From assembly GCF_009856625.1 (NCBI RefSeq), contig NZ_CP047241.1, forward strand, positions 2,356,001-2,420,000: 64,000 nucleotides of DNA, in the 5' to 3' direction. Source of the stretch: Aquitalea denitrificans (GTDB lineage Bacteria; Pseudomonadota; Gammaproteobacteria; Burkholderiales; Chromobacteriaceae). Shown in pieces: positions 38,084 through 47,430 of the stretch. The translations under genes were made by a program, and so were the position numbers. Within the stretch, counting starts at the first letter, position 1; the number at the start of each line of letters is the position of its first letter. The notes beneath the pieces were generated by a model. The model saw only the letters and a program-made list of their open reading frames with translations, made no database searches and was not told where the DNA came from.

Positions 38084-39890
38084 ACGGCTGGGCAGTGAGC
38101 CGGCCATTGACTACCTGATAATTGCGCTGATTGTCCGGCCCGATCAGGGTGCTGGCCAGACTGTTGAAATCCAGCGGCAGGACAAGTGCCGAACGCTGTG
38201 GCTGGTAGCTGACGGCATCGTTCACATCACCGCTGCCACGATAGCGGGCGATCATTGGCCACGGATATACCGGGCGAGTCGCCTTGATTTCGTCCCACGG
38301 ACGTGCCAGCGGACTGCTGGCCATGGGGGCCACGTGCAGGGTAGGTACACCCTGTGCAGACTTGCCCGCGGCAGGCAGATCCGCAGGTGGCGGACCAGCC
38401 ATGAAGTCCGGGGCGGCATGGGCCAGCTTGCCGGCAAGCAGCGCAGCCGGGGCCTGTTGCAGCTCGGCCCAGGCCAGCAGCGGGCTGAGTACATCCACCT
38501 GATCATAACCATCGCCACCACCGCAGTGGCTGACACCCGGCAGTAAAAACAGCCGCATGAAGCTGTCGGTGGCAGCGGCACCCAGCTGTTGCTGCACCCC
38601 CTGGTAATAGGCCAGCGATACCGCCGGCGTGACCGAGGTATCCGCCAGACCATGCCACAAAATCAGCTTGCCACCATGCTGGCGGAAGGGCTGCAGATTG
38701 GTATTGGTGGCGTTGTACAGCGGTGCCAATTGCGCCAGACGCCGGAAGCTGTCGTCATCAAAACGCAGTTGCTGCAGATTGCCCATGGCCAGATCCACCT
38801 GCGGCAGGATCAGGTAGCTGATGGCCAGCGATGCAATATCATTGCTCATCGATTTGCCATGCGCACTGCTGGCCACCATCCACTGCAGTTCGGAGCCGGG
38901 CAGCACGCCGCCCATGGTCAGCTTGCGGCCAGCGGCATCCAGCGGGCCGTCATACAGCTTGCGTGCCACGGCCACCTCTTCGGCAGTCAGGCACTGGCTG
39001 CTGTCCCCGGCAGTGGCCGGACACTGTGCCCAGGCCGGGTCCACCTTGCAGCTGAGCGGGTCCTGCAGCAGGCCGTCCTTCACCCCGGAACCCTCGGCAC
39101 AATGTGCCAGCACGGCACGGTGCAGGATGGCCAGCCGGCTTTGCAGCAGGATATTGCTGCCATCGGCACGCTGGTTGGCCACCACGTTCCAGCCGTGATA
39201 CAGCGAGTTCTGCAGCTGAAACAGCGCGGCGGGAGCCCCGGCGGACACACCGTCAAAGTCGTCCGGATAACGCTGTGCTTCCATCAGCGCCTCGCGGCCA
39301 CCATCCGAGCAGCCGACAAAATAGGCAAAGCGCGCCGGCTGGCCGTAAAAGGCGCGGATCAGTGCCTTGGCCACCAGCGCGGTCTGGTGATTGGCACGGT
39401 AGGCAAAGTCGATGCGCTGTTGCGGATCAGCCCCGAAGCTGGCCTGATCCGGCCCCATCATCGAACCCTTGTGGCCCATATCGTTCCCGGCCACCACAAA
39501 TTCGCCGCTCAAGGCAGGCCCGCAACGCCCGGCATTGCTGATGCCCACCCGGGTCATGCCGCACAGGCCGCCACAGCCACCCTGCAGATAACGCTGGGTC
39601 CAGCCTTTCAGAGGCAGGTCCACCTCGAAGCCGATGCTGGGCGCAATATTGCCCTCCACCTTGCAGAATTCACCCTTGGGCGTGCTCACCACGCTGGCAG
39701 CACTGATGCTGACCGGCGCATCTGCCACGCCATCCAGCGTCTGGCTGCCCAGCGCACTGCAGCTGGTCAACGCCGGCAAGGCAGCCAAAGCCTGGTAGTC
39801 CGCGGCCAGTACTGCCTGCGGCAACAGACCGACACCCAGCAGGTACAGGCCATATAACAGGGCCAGCAGCCACATCATCATGTTCTTCAC
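38082..39890 (-). CDS. Tannase/feruloyl esterase family secreted hydrolase
   Basis: A secreted ester hydrolase of about 602 residues with a signal peptide (LLALLYGLYLLGVGLLPQAVLA). The nucleophile serine lies in GCSDGGREALMEAQRYP, the acid aspartate in HGLADTSVTP and the histidine in PGVSHCGGGDG; cysteines flank the Ser and His motifs as in this family. Relatives split tannins or gallate esters, feruloyl esters, or synthetic aromatic esters. Proximity to the gallate pathway (49-57 kb) favours a gallate ester substrate. The start is uncertain: a GTG at 39890 after GGAGTGCAAAAC is preferred over an ATG at 39881. Confidence 0.88.
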   Translation of the reverse strand: MKNMMMWLLALLYGLYLLGVGLLPQAVLAADYQALAALPALTSCSALGSQTLDGVADAPVSISAASVVSTPKGEFCKVEGNIAPSIGFEVDLPLKGWTQRYLQGGCGGLCGMTRVGISNAGRCGPALSGEFVVAGNDMGHKGSMMGPDQASFGADPQQRIDFAYRANHQTALVAKALIRAFYGQPARFAYFVGCSDGGREALMEAQRYPDDFDGVSAGAPAALFQLQNSLYHGWNVVANQRADGSNILLQSRLAILHRAVLAHCAEGSGVKDGLLQDPLSCKVDPAWAQCPATAGDSSQCLTAEEVAVARKLYDGPLDAAGRKLTMGGVLPGSELQWMVASSAHGKSMSNDIASLAISYLILPQVDLAMGNLQQLRFDDDSFRRLAQLAPLYNATNTNLQPFRQHGGKLILWHGLADTSVTPAVSLAYYQGVQQQLGAAATDSFMRLFLLPGVSHCGGGDGYDQVDVLSPLLAWAELQQAPAALLAGKLAHAAPDFMAGPPPADLPAAGKSAQGVPTLHVAPMASSPLARPWDEIKATRPVYPWPMIARYRGSGDVNDAVSYQPQRSALVLPLDFNSLASTLIGPDNQRNYQVVNGRLTAQP

Positions 39891-40221
39891 GTTTTGCACT
39901 CCTGAATGGCACACGCCATAAAGCGGCAATTATTGTCATTGCTCCTGCTGCTGACATGCGCATTTGCCACACTTTGCGCGACTTAACACACGTCCCCTGC
40001 CCGCCCCGGCACAGCCGGCAACGCCAGCGCCGCGGCCGGCTTCATAGCAATCTAGTCCAGCGCCAGTACCGCTGCCAGCACCGGCCCGTGCAAGGGCATA
40101 ACACGGCAACGCAAGTTCACTTAATGGCAACGCGCCACCATCTCCCCTGCCCTAGATTAGCGTTTGCAATAACAAGAATTGTCACAACAACGCAGCCAAT
40201 ATCTACGATGGAGGAGAAACC
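39891..40221. other. Leader between divergent esterase and porin genes
   Basis: About 330 bases without a gene. Two GGCAACGC repeats (about 40104 and 40124) and a TTGCAATAACAAGAATTGTC stretch near 40164-40183 lie upstream of the porin. No clear operator or terminator was defined. Promoters for both genes are expected here. Confidence 0.5.
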
Positions 40222-41388
40222 ATGCAGCAATCCACTCTCAAACTGAGCCTGGCCACCTGTGCCGTATTCACCGCACTGAACGCCCATGCCGACGACGGCA
40301 CGGTCAGCATCTATGGCGTGATCAGCGCCTCGGTAGAATCGGTGGGCGCATCCGGCGGCACGGGCGGCACCAAGTCCACCACCACCCGTGTCACCGACAA
40401 CAACTCGCGCATCGGCTTTCGCGGCAACGAGGACCTGGGCAATGGCGTGAAAGCCATCTGGCAGGTGGAATCCAGCCTGCGCAACTTCGAACAGGGCGGC
40501 AGCACCGACTGGGGCCAGAGTGCCACCCTGGCCACCCGCAACAGCTTTGTCGGCATGGCCAGCGAACAATACGGCCGCCTGCTCGCCGGCTACAACGACA
40601 CGGTGTACAAATCGCTGGTGGGCAGCACCGCCGACTTTGGCATCGACGTGATGGCCGGCACCATTGCCGACAGCTGGGGCACCGGCCCGGGCTTTTACCA
40701 GCTGTTCAGCCGTGGTGAAACCCGCCTGAAGAATTCGGTGCACTACATCTCGCCGCTGCTGTCCGGCTGGCAGGGTGGCGTGTCCTATGGCGTGGACGAA
40801 ACCCAAACCAACAACACCAACCGCAGCCGCCTGAGCCTGGCGGTGAAATATGGCGATGGCCCGTTCAAGGCCGGTTTCGGCTGGGACCGCCAGTTTGATA
40901 CTGCTGGCTACGAGCAAAGCAATTCCGGCACCGCCGCCGCCGGCAAGCATGTGGACTTTGCCAAGCTGCTGGCACAATGGACCTTCAGCAGCACCGGCAC
41001 CCTGCTTGGTGCGGGCGTGGAGCGTGGCAGCTACCAGTTGGCTAGCGGCGGCCAGACCCAGACCCAGACCGGCTGGACCGTTGGCGTCAGCCAGCCCGTA
41101 AACGAACGCTTTGCCCTCAAGGCGTCCTACAGCAAGCTGGGCAGCCTTAACAATGCCAGCAATGCCGACGACTACAAGGCCACGCAGTGGGTGCTGGGTG
41201 CCACTTATGCCGCCACCAAGCGCACCAGCTTCTACACCTATGCCACCCGCCTGAGTAACGGCGCACTGCAAAACGCCAACTTCGGCTTCAGCCCGCTGAC
41301 TACCGGCACCAATGCCAGCAGCACCGTGGTACTGGCCAATGGCAACACCCTGCACAGTGTTGGCGTGGGTATGTCCACATCCTTCTGA
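40222..41388 (+). CDS. Gram-negative trimeric porin
   Basis: A 388-residue outer-membrane general porin of the betaproteobacterial type. After the signal peptide (ending NAHA) come the conserved opening VSIYGVISASVES, RIGFRGNEDLGNG and AIWQVESS, and a C-terminal strand ending in phenylalanine (VGVGMSTSF), needed for BAM insertion. The ATG follows GGAGGAGAAACC. It lies beside the secreted tannase-family esterase and may admit its products, but this is inference. Confidence 0.95.
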   Translation: MQQSTLKLSLATCAVFTALNAHADDGTVSIYGVISASVESVGASGGTGGTKSTTTRVTDNNSRIGFRGNEDLGNGVKAIWQVESSLRNFEQGGSTDWGQSATLATRNSFVGMASEQYGRLLAGYNDTVYKSLVGSTADFGIDVMAGTIADSWGTGPGFYQLFSRGETRLKNSVHYISPLLSGWQGGVSYGVDETQTNNTNRSRLSLAVKYGDGPFKAGFGWDRQFDTAGYEQSNSGTAAAGKHVDFAKLLAQWTFSSTGTLLGAGVERGSYQLASGGQTQTQTGWTVGVSQPVNERFALKASYSKLGSLNNASNADDYKATQWVLGATYAATKRTSFYTYATRLSNGALQNANFGFSPLTTGTNASSTVVLANGNTLHSVGVGMSTSF

Positions 41389-41425
41389 TGCACCACATGG
41401 CTGCTACGGCAGCCACGGCAATTTC

Positions 41426-41453
41426 ACGGCTGGCAGCACTGCCAGCCGTTTTT
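41426..41453 (+). terminator. Porin terminator
   Basis: ACGGCTGGCAG (41426-41436) pairs with CTGCCAGCCGT (41439-41449), followed by five T. Confidence 0.85.
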
Positions 41454-41548
41454 CATGCGGCTGTCGACAAATGTAAATCCGGGTAAAGAAGATCAAGCCG
41501 ACCGCGCTTTCGTCGATACCTCTTATAAATGCAATAAGGAATCCAACC

Positions 41549-41746
41549 ATGTTTCTGGGCGCAGTCGGTTCATTCATCAGCACCTCCGGCGGGGCCTTGC
41601 TCAAGGCGGGCTCCTCCGTGGTCACCGAAGCCGCCTCCATTGTCGAGGCCCATCCCATGCTGGCAGCTGCCGCCATCGGTGTCGGCATCTATGAATACGT
41701 CAGCAACCCCAGCCACCTGGGCAATTCGGTCGATACCAAGGCCTGA
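41549..41746 (+). CDS. 65-residue hydrophobic peptide, unknown
   Basis: The ATG at 41549 follows AAGGAATCCAACC. The product is Ala/Gly/Ser-rich with two amphipathic or hydrophobic stretches (about 3-20 and 36-50) and no charge-rich domain. I recognise no family. It lies between the porin and the duplicated galC terminator, so it may predate the type VI island. Bacteriocin-like or holin-like small peptides look similar, but nothing here proves it. Confidence 0.55.
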   Translation: MFLGAVGSFISTSGGALLKAGSSVVTEAASIVEAHPMLAAAAIGVGIYEYVSNPSHLGNSVDTKA

Positions 41747-41800
41747 CGCCCACGCCGCCCGGCCCCACATCCCGGCCTTGCCGTTTCTGTACCGCCCTGT

Positions 41801-41854
41801 CCAAAAAAATGCCACCCCGCAGGGTGGCCAATACAGAGAGTGACGCTTACGCCA
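41801..41854 (-). repeat. Duplicate copy of the galC terminator region
   Basis: These 54 bases match 49060-49113 apart from two substitutions. They include the galC terminator: GCCACCC (41811-41817) pairing with GGGTGGC (41822-41828), with a T run on the minus strand. Here no intact galC precedes it, only a decayed fragment. Confidence 0.88.
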
Positions 41855-41859
41855 GGCAG

Positions 41860-41990
41860 GCACGCACACCACCGGGATATTGACCGAACCCGACATGGCC
41901 TTGATAGTGCCTTTGCTGCTGATGGCACGGCTCCGCACCGGGAAGTCCATTTCCTGCAGGGTTTTTACGTCGCGCACTCCGGCGACGATG
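41860..41990 (-). pseudogene. Decayed internal fragment of galC
   Basis: About 131 bases align without gaps to 49336-49466 inside galC. The minus-strand reading still shows [20 protein letters not shown] and [19 protein letters not shown], matching the intact aldolase. Relative to galC, about 220 bases are missing between this fragment and the adjoining terminator copy, and the 5' third is absent. No function is expected. Confidence 0.88.
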
Positions 41991-42017
41991 CGCACATGAT
42001 TTTCTGGCAGCCCAGCA

Positions 42018-42360
42018 ACTGCCGGCTGCATTGCCTCAAACGGCCCGCGCGAGAAGATAGAAACCAGTCTGTACGCTGTACCGCACCGGGCTAAAACCGT
42101 ATTTTGGCGAGACCATCATCAGTGCCTATGAAGTGAATGCCCGGAAGACCGACCCGATGCTGATCCACCACGCGCTGCGCCTGTTGGCTGTCGCCCCCGG
42201 CGATTGTCTGCGAGTGGAAGACAGTGCCTCCGACATTACCGCCGGGATTGCCGTGGCAGACATACAGCGGAATGACGACATCGCAGCACAATTTGCCGGG
42301 CAGATTGCCATTTTCCCTGACCAGCCCCAGCTGGCAGCCGCCTTGGGGCTATCTACCGGC
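42018..42360 (+). pseudogene. Frameshifted HAD-family phosphatase remnant
   Basis: Translation gives [16 protein letters not shown] in one frame, then, shifted, [17 protein letters not shown] and TDPMLIHHALRLLAVAPG, then CLRVEDSASDITAG. This is the order of motifs II-III-IV in a HAD-IA phosphatase of the phosphoglycolate phosphatase/YieH type. The N-terminal DxD motif is missing, and at least one frameshift lies near 42075. A remnant gene next to the galC fragment. Confidence 0.75.
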
Positions 42361-42408
42361 ACCAGCAACACACGGAAGCAAACCTTCCCCCGATGGCCCA
42401 AACAATAA

Positions 42409-42763
42409 TCCCGTGCCAAACCGCCCATCACCAATCTGTGATTACCACTCACAAACGGGGATAGGGGCCCGCATCACAGCCCCCGTGCCGCTACGCATTT
42501 GCCTACCTTCATTGCCTTAGTCAGCAACGATAAGCCCACCATAAACATGTCTTTTGACTAGGCCTGTCAGTAAAACTGGCTGAACAGACATTGCCGGTTA
42601 GTTTTTCGCCCAGTCTAATGCCGCCTCCAGCTCCACCAGCGCGAGGGGTCACCACGGCATGCCGACACTTGCAAAGCAACAACAACCCTTATTGCCAATC
42701 TGGACATGTCACCCTTGCGCTGCATGGCACATCACCATCTTACCTACAGCCAGAGCCCAGCCC
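42409..42763. other. Leader of the type VI island
   Basis: About 355 bases without a gene between the HAD remnant and vgrG. Base composition is mixed and no clear promoter, terminator or palindrome was seen. vgrG expression must start somewhere in this stretch. Confidence 0.5.
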
Positions 42764-45055
42764 ATGCAAAATCCTTACCAGTTAGCATTCCCGTCCCGCT
42801 TCAAGCTTGCGCTATCGGTTTATGAATTTCACATTGAAGAAGCACTAGATAGACCATACCAACTGACCATATCGGTAACGATGGCAGAGCGTGATCTGGC
42901 CTTGGCCCGCCTGATTGGCCAGCCGGTCACTTTCACCATCGCGCCGCAGTTGAGTACGCCGGCCCTTGCCATTCCAGGCCTAGCCACGCTCCAGACCAAT
43001 CCGGAAGGAGAACGCTGCTGGCACGGGGTCATCCGCCATGCCCAGCGCGGCCGTAGCACAGCAGAAGAAACGCTGTATACCTTCGAAATCAGCCCACGCA
43101 TTGCCCTGCTGGAAGATGGCCAAACCACCCGCCTGTTCCAAAACGCGACGGTCGCGCAGGTGATTGAAGCGCTATTGCGCAAACATGCGCTAGATGGCAC
43201 CGATTTCAGTTTCAACCTGACCGGTGTACAAGCCTCATACGAACACATCACCCAATTCCGCGAAACCGATCTGGCCTTCCTATCCCGCATTGCCGCCCAT
43301 GCCGGCATCTTCTACCAGTTCACCCAGGCCAAGGATGGTAAGGAAGTCATCCAGTTTGGTAACAACCTCGAACATTACTGTCGGGGAAACCTGAACGACA
43401 TCGAGCTGAAGGAACATACAGGACTGGAAAGTGTCGGGACGGAGGCCATCACCGAACTCACCATTCGCCACCGCCCGATGCTGAAAACCACGCGACGACG
43501 CAATTTCAACGACATGACGGCCAGTACTCCACTGGATGGGACAGCAGGATTTAGCGTAGACGTTCCTGCTGCGTACGGCGAAGACTATGAGTGGGGCGAT
43601 GGCAACCGGGACAAAGATGAATCCGACCGGGTAGCGCAGCTACGTCACCAACTGTCCGTCAGCCGGCAATGCATCGCCAGCGGCAAGGGCAATGTGTGCC
43701 GGCTTCGACCAGGCGAAGTGCTACGCCTGACTCGACCGTTTGCAGATGCCCCATATGGCTGGCTGATCACGGCGGTGATACATCGTGGCCGCCGTGACCA
43801 AGCCTATGAAAACACTTTTGAGGCCATCCCTTCAGACCGCATCTGGCGTCCTGCCTTGCTCCCCAAACCGCGCATTCACAGCACCCTGCCCGCCATGGTG
43901 GTGAGCCCCGGTAATAACAGCTACCAATACCCCTTCATCGACGAGCATGGCCGCTACCGCGTGCGCTACCTGTTTGATCTGGACAAATGGAGCCCCGGTG
44001 GAGACTCACGCGCCGTCCGTCTGGCCAAACCGTTTGCAGGCGGGCAATTCGGTTTCCACATGCCTATCCACGCCGGCACCATCGTCAACCTGGCTTTTAG
44101 CGATGGCGACCCCGACGCGCCATACATCGCCTCCATCACCCATGACAGCACCCACCCGGACCATATCACCACGCAATGGAACAGCCGCAACGTCATCCGT
44201 ACCAAGGCCAACAACAAGCTGCGCATGGAGGACTTGCAAGGCAAACAGCACATCAAGCTGGCCACCGAGTACGGCAAGGCCCAACTGAATATCGGCCACC
44301 TGGTGGATGCCACACGCCAGCAACGCGGAGAAGGGTTTGAAATCCGTACCGACCACTGGGGTGCCATCCGCGCTGGCAAAGGCCTGCTCATCAGCGCCGA
44401 AGCCAAATCCGTTGCCGCCACTGCGCAACTGGACATGGCTGCAGCGCTGCATCAGCTGGAACAAGCCAACCGGCTGGCCAAAGCCCTGGCCGATGCCGCG
44501 ACCACCGCCCAGGCCCTGCCGCCGGATGTCCAGGCCCAGGTCGACCTGCTACAGCACTCGCTCAAACAACTGGCACAGGCCGGCATCCTGATGAGCGCCC
44601 CGGCCGGCATCGGCCTCACCACCCCGCAAACCATCCAGCAATCCGCAGGTGCCAGCTATGCCGTCACCGCCGGACAGCACATCAGCCACGCCGCACTGGG
44701 CGACATCCGCAGTAATGCCAACGGTGCCATCAGCCTGTTTGCCCGCAGCGGCGGCGCACGTCTGTATGCCAACCAGGGCAGCGTGGATATCCAGGCACAA
44801 GGCGGCCCGCTAGCGGTGTCCGCCGCCAAAGCACTGCGGCTGAACAGCAACCAGCACATCAGCGTGGCCGGGCACGACAGCATCGAACTGGCAGCCGGCG
44901 GCCATGGCATCCGCATCAGCGCCAAGGGGGTTGAAGTGTTTGGGGATATCAAGCTGCACGGCACGCTGAGTAATGAGGGGAAGGCGGGGCTGGAGCACGA
45001 AGACGACAGCTTTCCGCAAACCGATTTACTGCCAAACAAAGGCCTTTCACTTTAA
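42764..45055 (+). CDS. vgrG: Type VI secretion tip protein VgrG
   Basis: A 763-residue spike protein that caps the T6SS tube and carries effectors. It shows the gp27-like N-terminal part (VYEFHIEEALDRPYQLTISV), the gp5-like OB region (YRVRYLFDLDKWSPGGDSRAVR, PFAGGQFGFHMPIHAGT) and a C-terminal DUF2345-type beta-helix extension (about 590-740). The ATG at 42764 is the start of the conserved MQNPYQLAFPSRF opening. No other T6SS gene is in the window, so this is an orphan vgrG module that would use a baseplate encoded elsewhere. The effector gene follows 14 bases later. Confidence 0.93.
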   Translation: MQNPYQLAFPSRFKLALSVYEFHIEEALDRPYQLTISVTMAERDLALARLIGQPVTFTIAPQLSTPALAIPGLATLQTNPEGERCWHGVIRHAQRGRSTAEETLYTFEISPRIALLEDGQTTRLFQNATVAQVIEALLRKHALDGTDFSFNLTGVQASYEHITQFRETDLAFLSRIAAHAGIFYQFTQAKDGKEVIQFGNNLEHYCRGNLNDIELKEHTGLESVGTEAITELTIRHRPMLKTTRRRNFNDMTASTPLDGTAGFSVDVPAAYGEDYEWGDGNRDKDESDRVAQLRHQLSVSRQCIASGKGNVCRLRPGEVLRLTRPFADAPYGWLITAVIHRGRRDQAYENTFEAIPSDRIWRPALLPKPRIHSTLPAMVVSPGNNSYQYPFIDEHGRYRVRYLFDLDKWSPGGDSRAVRLAKPFAGGQFGFHMPIHAGTIVNLAFSDGDPDAPYIASITHDSTHPDHITTQWNSRNVIRTKANNKLRMEDLQGKQHIKLATEYGKAQLNIGHLVDATRQQRGEGFEIRTDHWGAIRAGKGLLISAEAKSVAATAQLDMAAALHQLEQANRLAKALADAATTAQALPPDVQAQVDLLQHSLKQLAQAGILMSAPAGIGLTTPQTIQQSAGASYAVTAGQHISHAALGDIRSNANGAISLFARSGGARLYANQGSVDIQAQGGPLAVSAAKALRLNSNQHISVAGHDSIELAAGGHGIRISAKGVEVFGDIKLHGTLSNEGKAGLEHEDDSFPQTDLLPNKGLSL

Positions 45056-45069
45056 TGACGGAGTGACCG

Positions 45070-47430
45070 ATGAATATCAGCCCACCCACCCTGAAGCAGG
45101 CCCAGCATGAGATGCCGGACAGCGAATGGCTAAACGCCTTATTACCCTCCACCACCCTGGGTGGCTATCCGGTAACCAGCCAATTCGAGTGGCACGGCGG
45201 CATGCATGTGCAACTCTCCGGCAGCGGTGAACAAAACAATGTCCGTGCCATCGCCAATGGCTATGTCATTCATTACCGAGACTGTGGCCCTGGCGAACTG
45301 AATCCGGATGAAGACTCGCCCTTACGACGAAATGGCCTCGACACCCCCGGCTGCGTGGTGATGCGCCATGAAACAGAAATAGGCAGTGGCCGGGATGGAT
45401 ACGTTGTTTTTTATTCGGTTTATCAAAACCTCGGCAAATTAAGCCCGGAAGTGATGATTGCATTCCAGCAGGGAAAAATACTGGCCCGCAAGCAAATCAT
45501 CGGCAAAGCGGGCTATACCGGCGGGATGAGCGGTTTTCATTTTGAAATATTTTGCAATACCGAAAACCTGCGAAGGCTGACCGGGCGCACATCCGGCAAG
45601 CTGGACTTAAGTAAAAACGGCAGAGAAAACATCATCTTTGGCGATAGCCATTTTTACATTCCGCAAGGAACACCCTACTACAGCGGAGACAAGGCCCCCA
45701 AAGGCCAGAGCAGACCAGCGGGCACCACCACGCAAGACCTGTACGTCACCATGGAAATTGGCCACCACGCCGCGACACTGACCACCCGTATTTTAGAAAA
45801 CGGTAGTTTTACACCGCTGCCAAACAAAACAATCCCGCCTTACTGGAAAAACTATGATACTGAGATGTATGAAAATGCGAAAAATTTGAATAAAGACATT
45901 CCAGAGGCAAGCTTAAGCACGATTTATGAATATCTTCGTTACGGTCGCCTGATTTCAAAGAGCCACAACCGCGAACTTCCGGTGCACGCGCGCATTTACC
46001 ACCAAATCACCACGCCACAAGGCCTATTCTGGATCAATATTCGTGACGAAAAAATCAAGAAATACAGCGATGCAGACTTTCCACACTGGCTGGGCTGGCA
46101 TTTCGTAGATGACGACAAAACCCGTGACGGACTATGCCATTCCGCCTATATCCAGCAGCTGTTACTCCCCAAGGAACAAGAAAGAACCAAGCAAAAACTG
46201 CTCTCGGCATTTTCTGCCAAGACAAACACACTATCCAGATTAATTTGCCAATTCAAAAGCGAGTGGGATGGCACAAAAATTGACGAACGCTATGGCTGGA
46301 TGAAAAAGGAGAGCTACCTCAATCCTAAATCCGAAATCATGTCTGACAAGGCCTTTGATCTGTTAAAAGAAAAAATAAAAATACTGTGTTTCTGGCAGAA
46401 AATAAAGAACAGAACCGGGGTAATGACCCACAAAATGTACTACCCGAATGAAGAAACGCATTACGACCGAACACTGAATGACAACATCTGGCACTTCCAC
46501 CCACGTGAATTTATCCAGACATTTCGCAAGTGCAAATGGTTTGGCAGCTTCGAAATGGAAAACATCTTCATCCCGATAATAGATAAAAGCAGGCCGGAAA
46601 TTACACCACAACACCTGATTACCACATATAAAAATGCCATCAATCAAACAGTGAGCAAGTATGGCTTTGACATTGGCAGACAAACCATCCATTTTTTTGG
46701 ACAAGGCTGTGTCGAATGCGCACAACTGATTAATATGACCGAAGTAGCTCAGTATCAGGATTACAACAAAAAAATAGGGCTAGGCTTGGTAAAAGAATCC
46801 TTGCAACAGTATGAAATAGACCATGGATACTGGTGGGGGCGTGAAGCCAATGAAAAATCAGCATACTACGCCAGAGAAAGATACAACAGCAAAGGGAAAT
46901 TAATAGCAAGCGGCTATAATTGGCGCAATGGCAATCTTGATGGTGACGATGCGCAAAAATTTAGAGGTCGCGGTTTCAAGCAGCTAACAGGTCTTGAAAA
47001 TTATTCTAAGTATTGGATTTTCAGAGCGTGGCTTGATAAAACTCTCTTCGACGACAACTGGAGCAGCGACCCAGCATACCGCGCAAGAAACAAGTCCAAG
47101 ATGAAAATGAAACCACCCAATATTGAAAACCCAGAATTATTATCAATCAATACATACGATTGCATCGATAGCGGAGGCTTCTATTTATCGTGCATAAGAC
47201 ATGAAGCAAAACTTACAATGACTCGCATTGACAAATCAACAATCAAAATTGTAACAAAGTTAATCAATGGCGGACATATAGGCTTACCTGAAAGAGAGAG
47301 CCATACATATCGCATCAACTACGTAATAGGAGATGAAATTGCAATACCAGAAAATTTTTCACACGTGAAATATGCAAACCGCTTCGGCTTTGCCGTCAAA
47401 GAAAGACATGAACATGAAAAAATCAAGTAA
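45070..47430 (+). CDS. Candidate T6SS effector with M23-like and GH19/lysozyme-like domains
   Basis: A 786-residue protein directly downstream of vgrG. N-terminal about 200 residues resemble the LytM/M23 peptidase fold (WHGGMHVQLSG, GYVIHYRDCG, GKAGYTGGMSGFHFEIF), but the zinc ligands are atypical: HxxxD is HGGMH and HxH is FHF. The C-terminal about 230 residues resemble GH19/endolysin muramidases (FGQGCVECAQL, LDGDDAQKFRGRGFKQLTG, LINGGHIGL). Both folds attack peptidoglycan. No export signal is present, as expected for VgrG-delivered cargo. Composition becomes AT-rich from about 45.8 kb. The ATG follows GGAGTGACCG. Confidence 0.85.
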   Translation: MNISPPTLKQAQHEMPDSEWLNALLPSTTLGGYPVTSQFEWHGGMHVQLSGSGEQNNVRAIANGYVIHYRDCGPGELNPDEDSPLRRNGLDTPGCVVMRHETEIGSGRDGYVVFYSVYQNLGKLSPEVMIAFQQGKILARKQIIGKAGYTGGMSGFHFEIFCNTENLRRLTGRTSGKLDLSKNGRENIIFGDSHFYIPQGTPYYSGDKAPKGQSRPAGTTTQDLYVTMEIGHHAATLTTRILENGSFTPLPNKTIPPYWKNYDTEMYENAKNLNKDIPEASLSTIYEYLRYGRLISKSHNRELPVHARIYHQITTPQGLFWINIRDEKIKKYSDADFPHWLGWHFVDDDKTRDGLCHSAYIQQLLLPKEQERTKQKLLSAFSAKTNTLSRLICQFKSEWDGTKIDERYGWMKKESYLNPKSEIMSDKAFDLLKEKIKILCFWQKIKNRTGVMTHKMYYPNEETHYDRTLNDNIWHFHPREFIQTFRKCKWFGSFEMENIFIPIIDKSRPEITPQHLITTYKNAINQTVSKYGFDIGRQTIHFFGQGCVECAQLINMTEVAQYQDYNKKIGLGLVKESLQQYEIDHGYWWGREANEKSAYYARERYNSKGKLIASGYNWRNGNLDGDDAQKFRGRGFKQLTGLENYSKYWIFRAWLDKTLFDDNWSSDPAYRARNKSKMKMKPPNIENPELLSINTYDCIDSGGFYLSCIRHEAKLTMTRIDKSTIKIVTKLINGGHIGLPERESHTYRINYVIGDEIAIPENFSHVKYANRFGFAVKERHEHEKIK

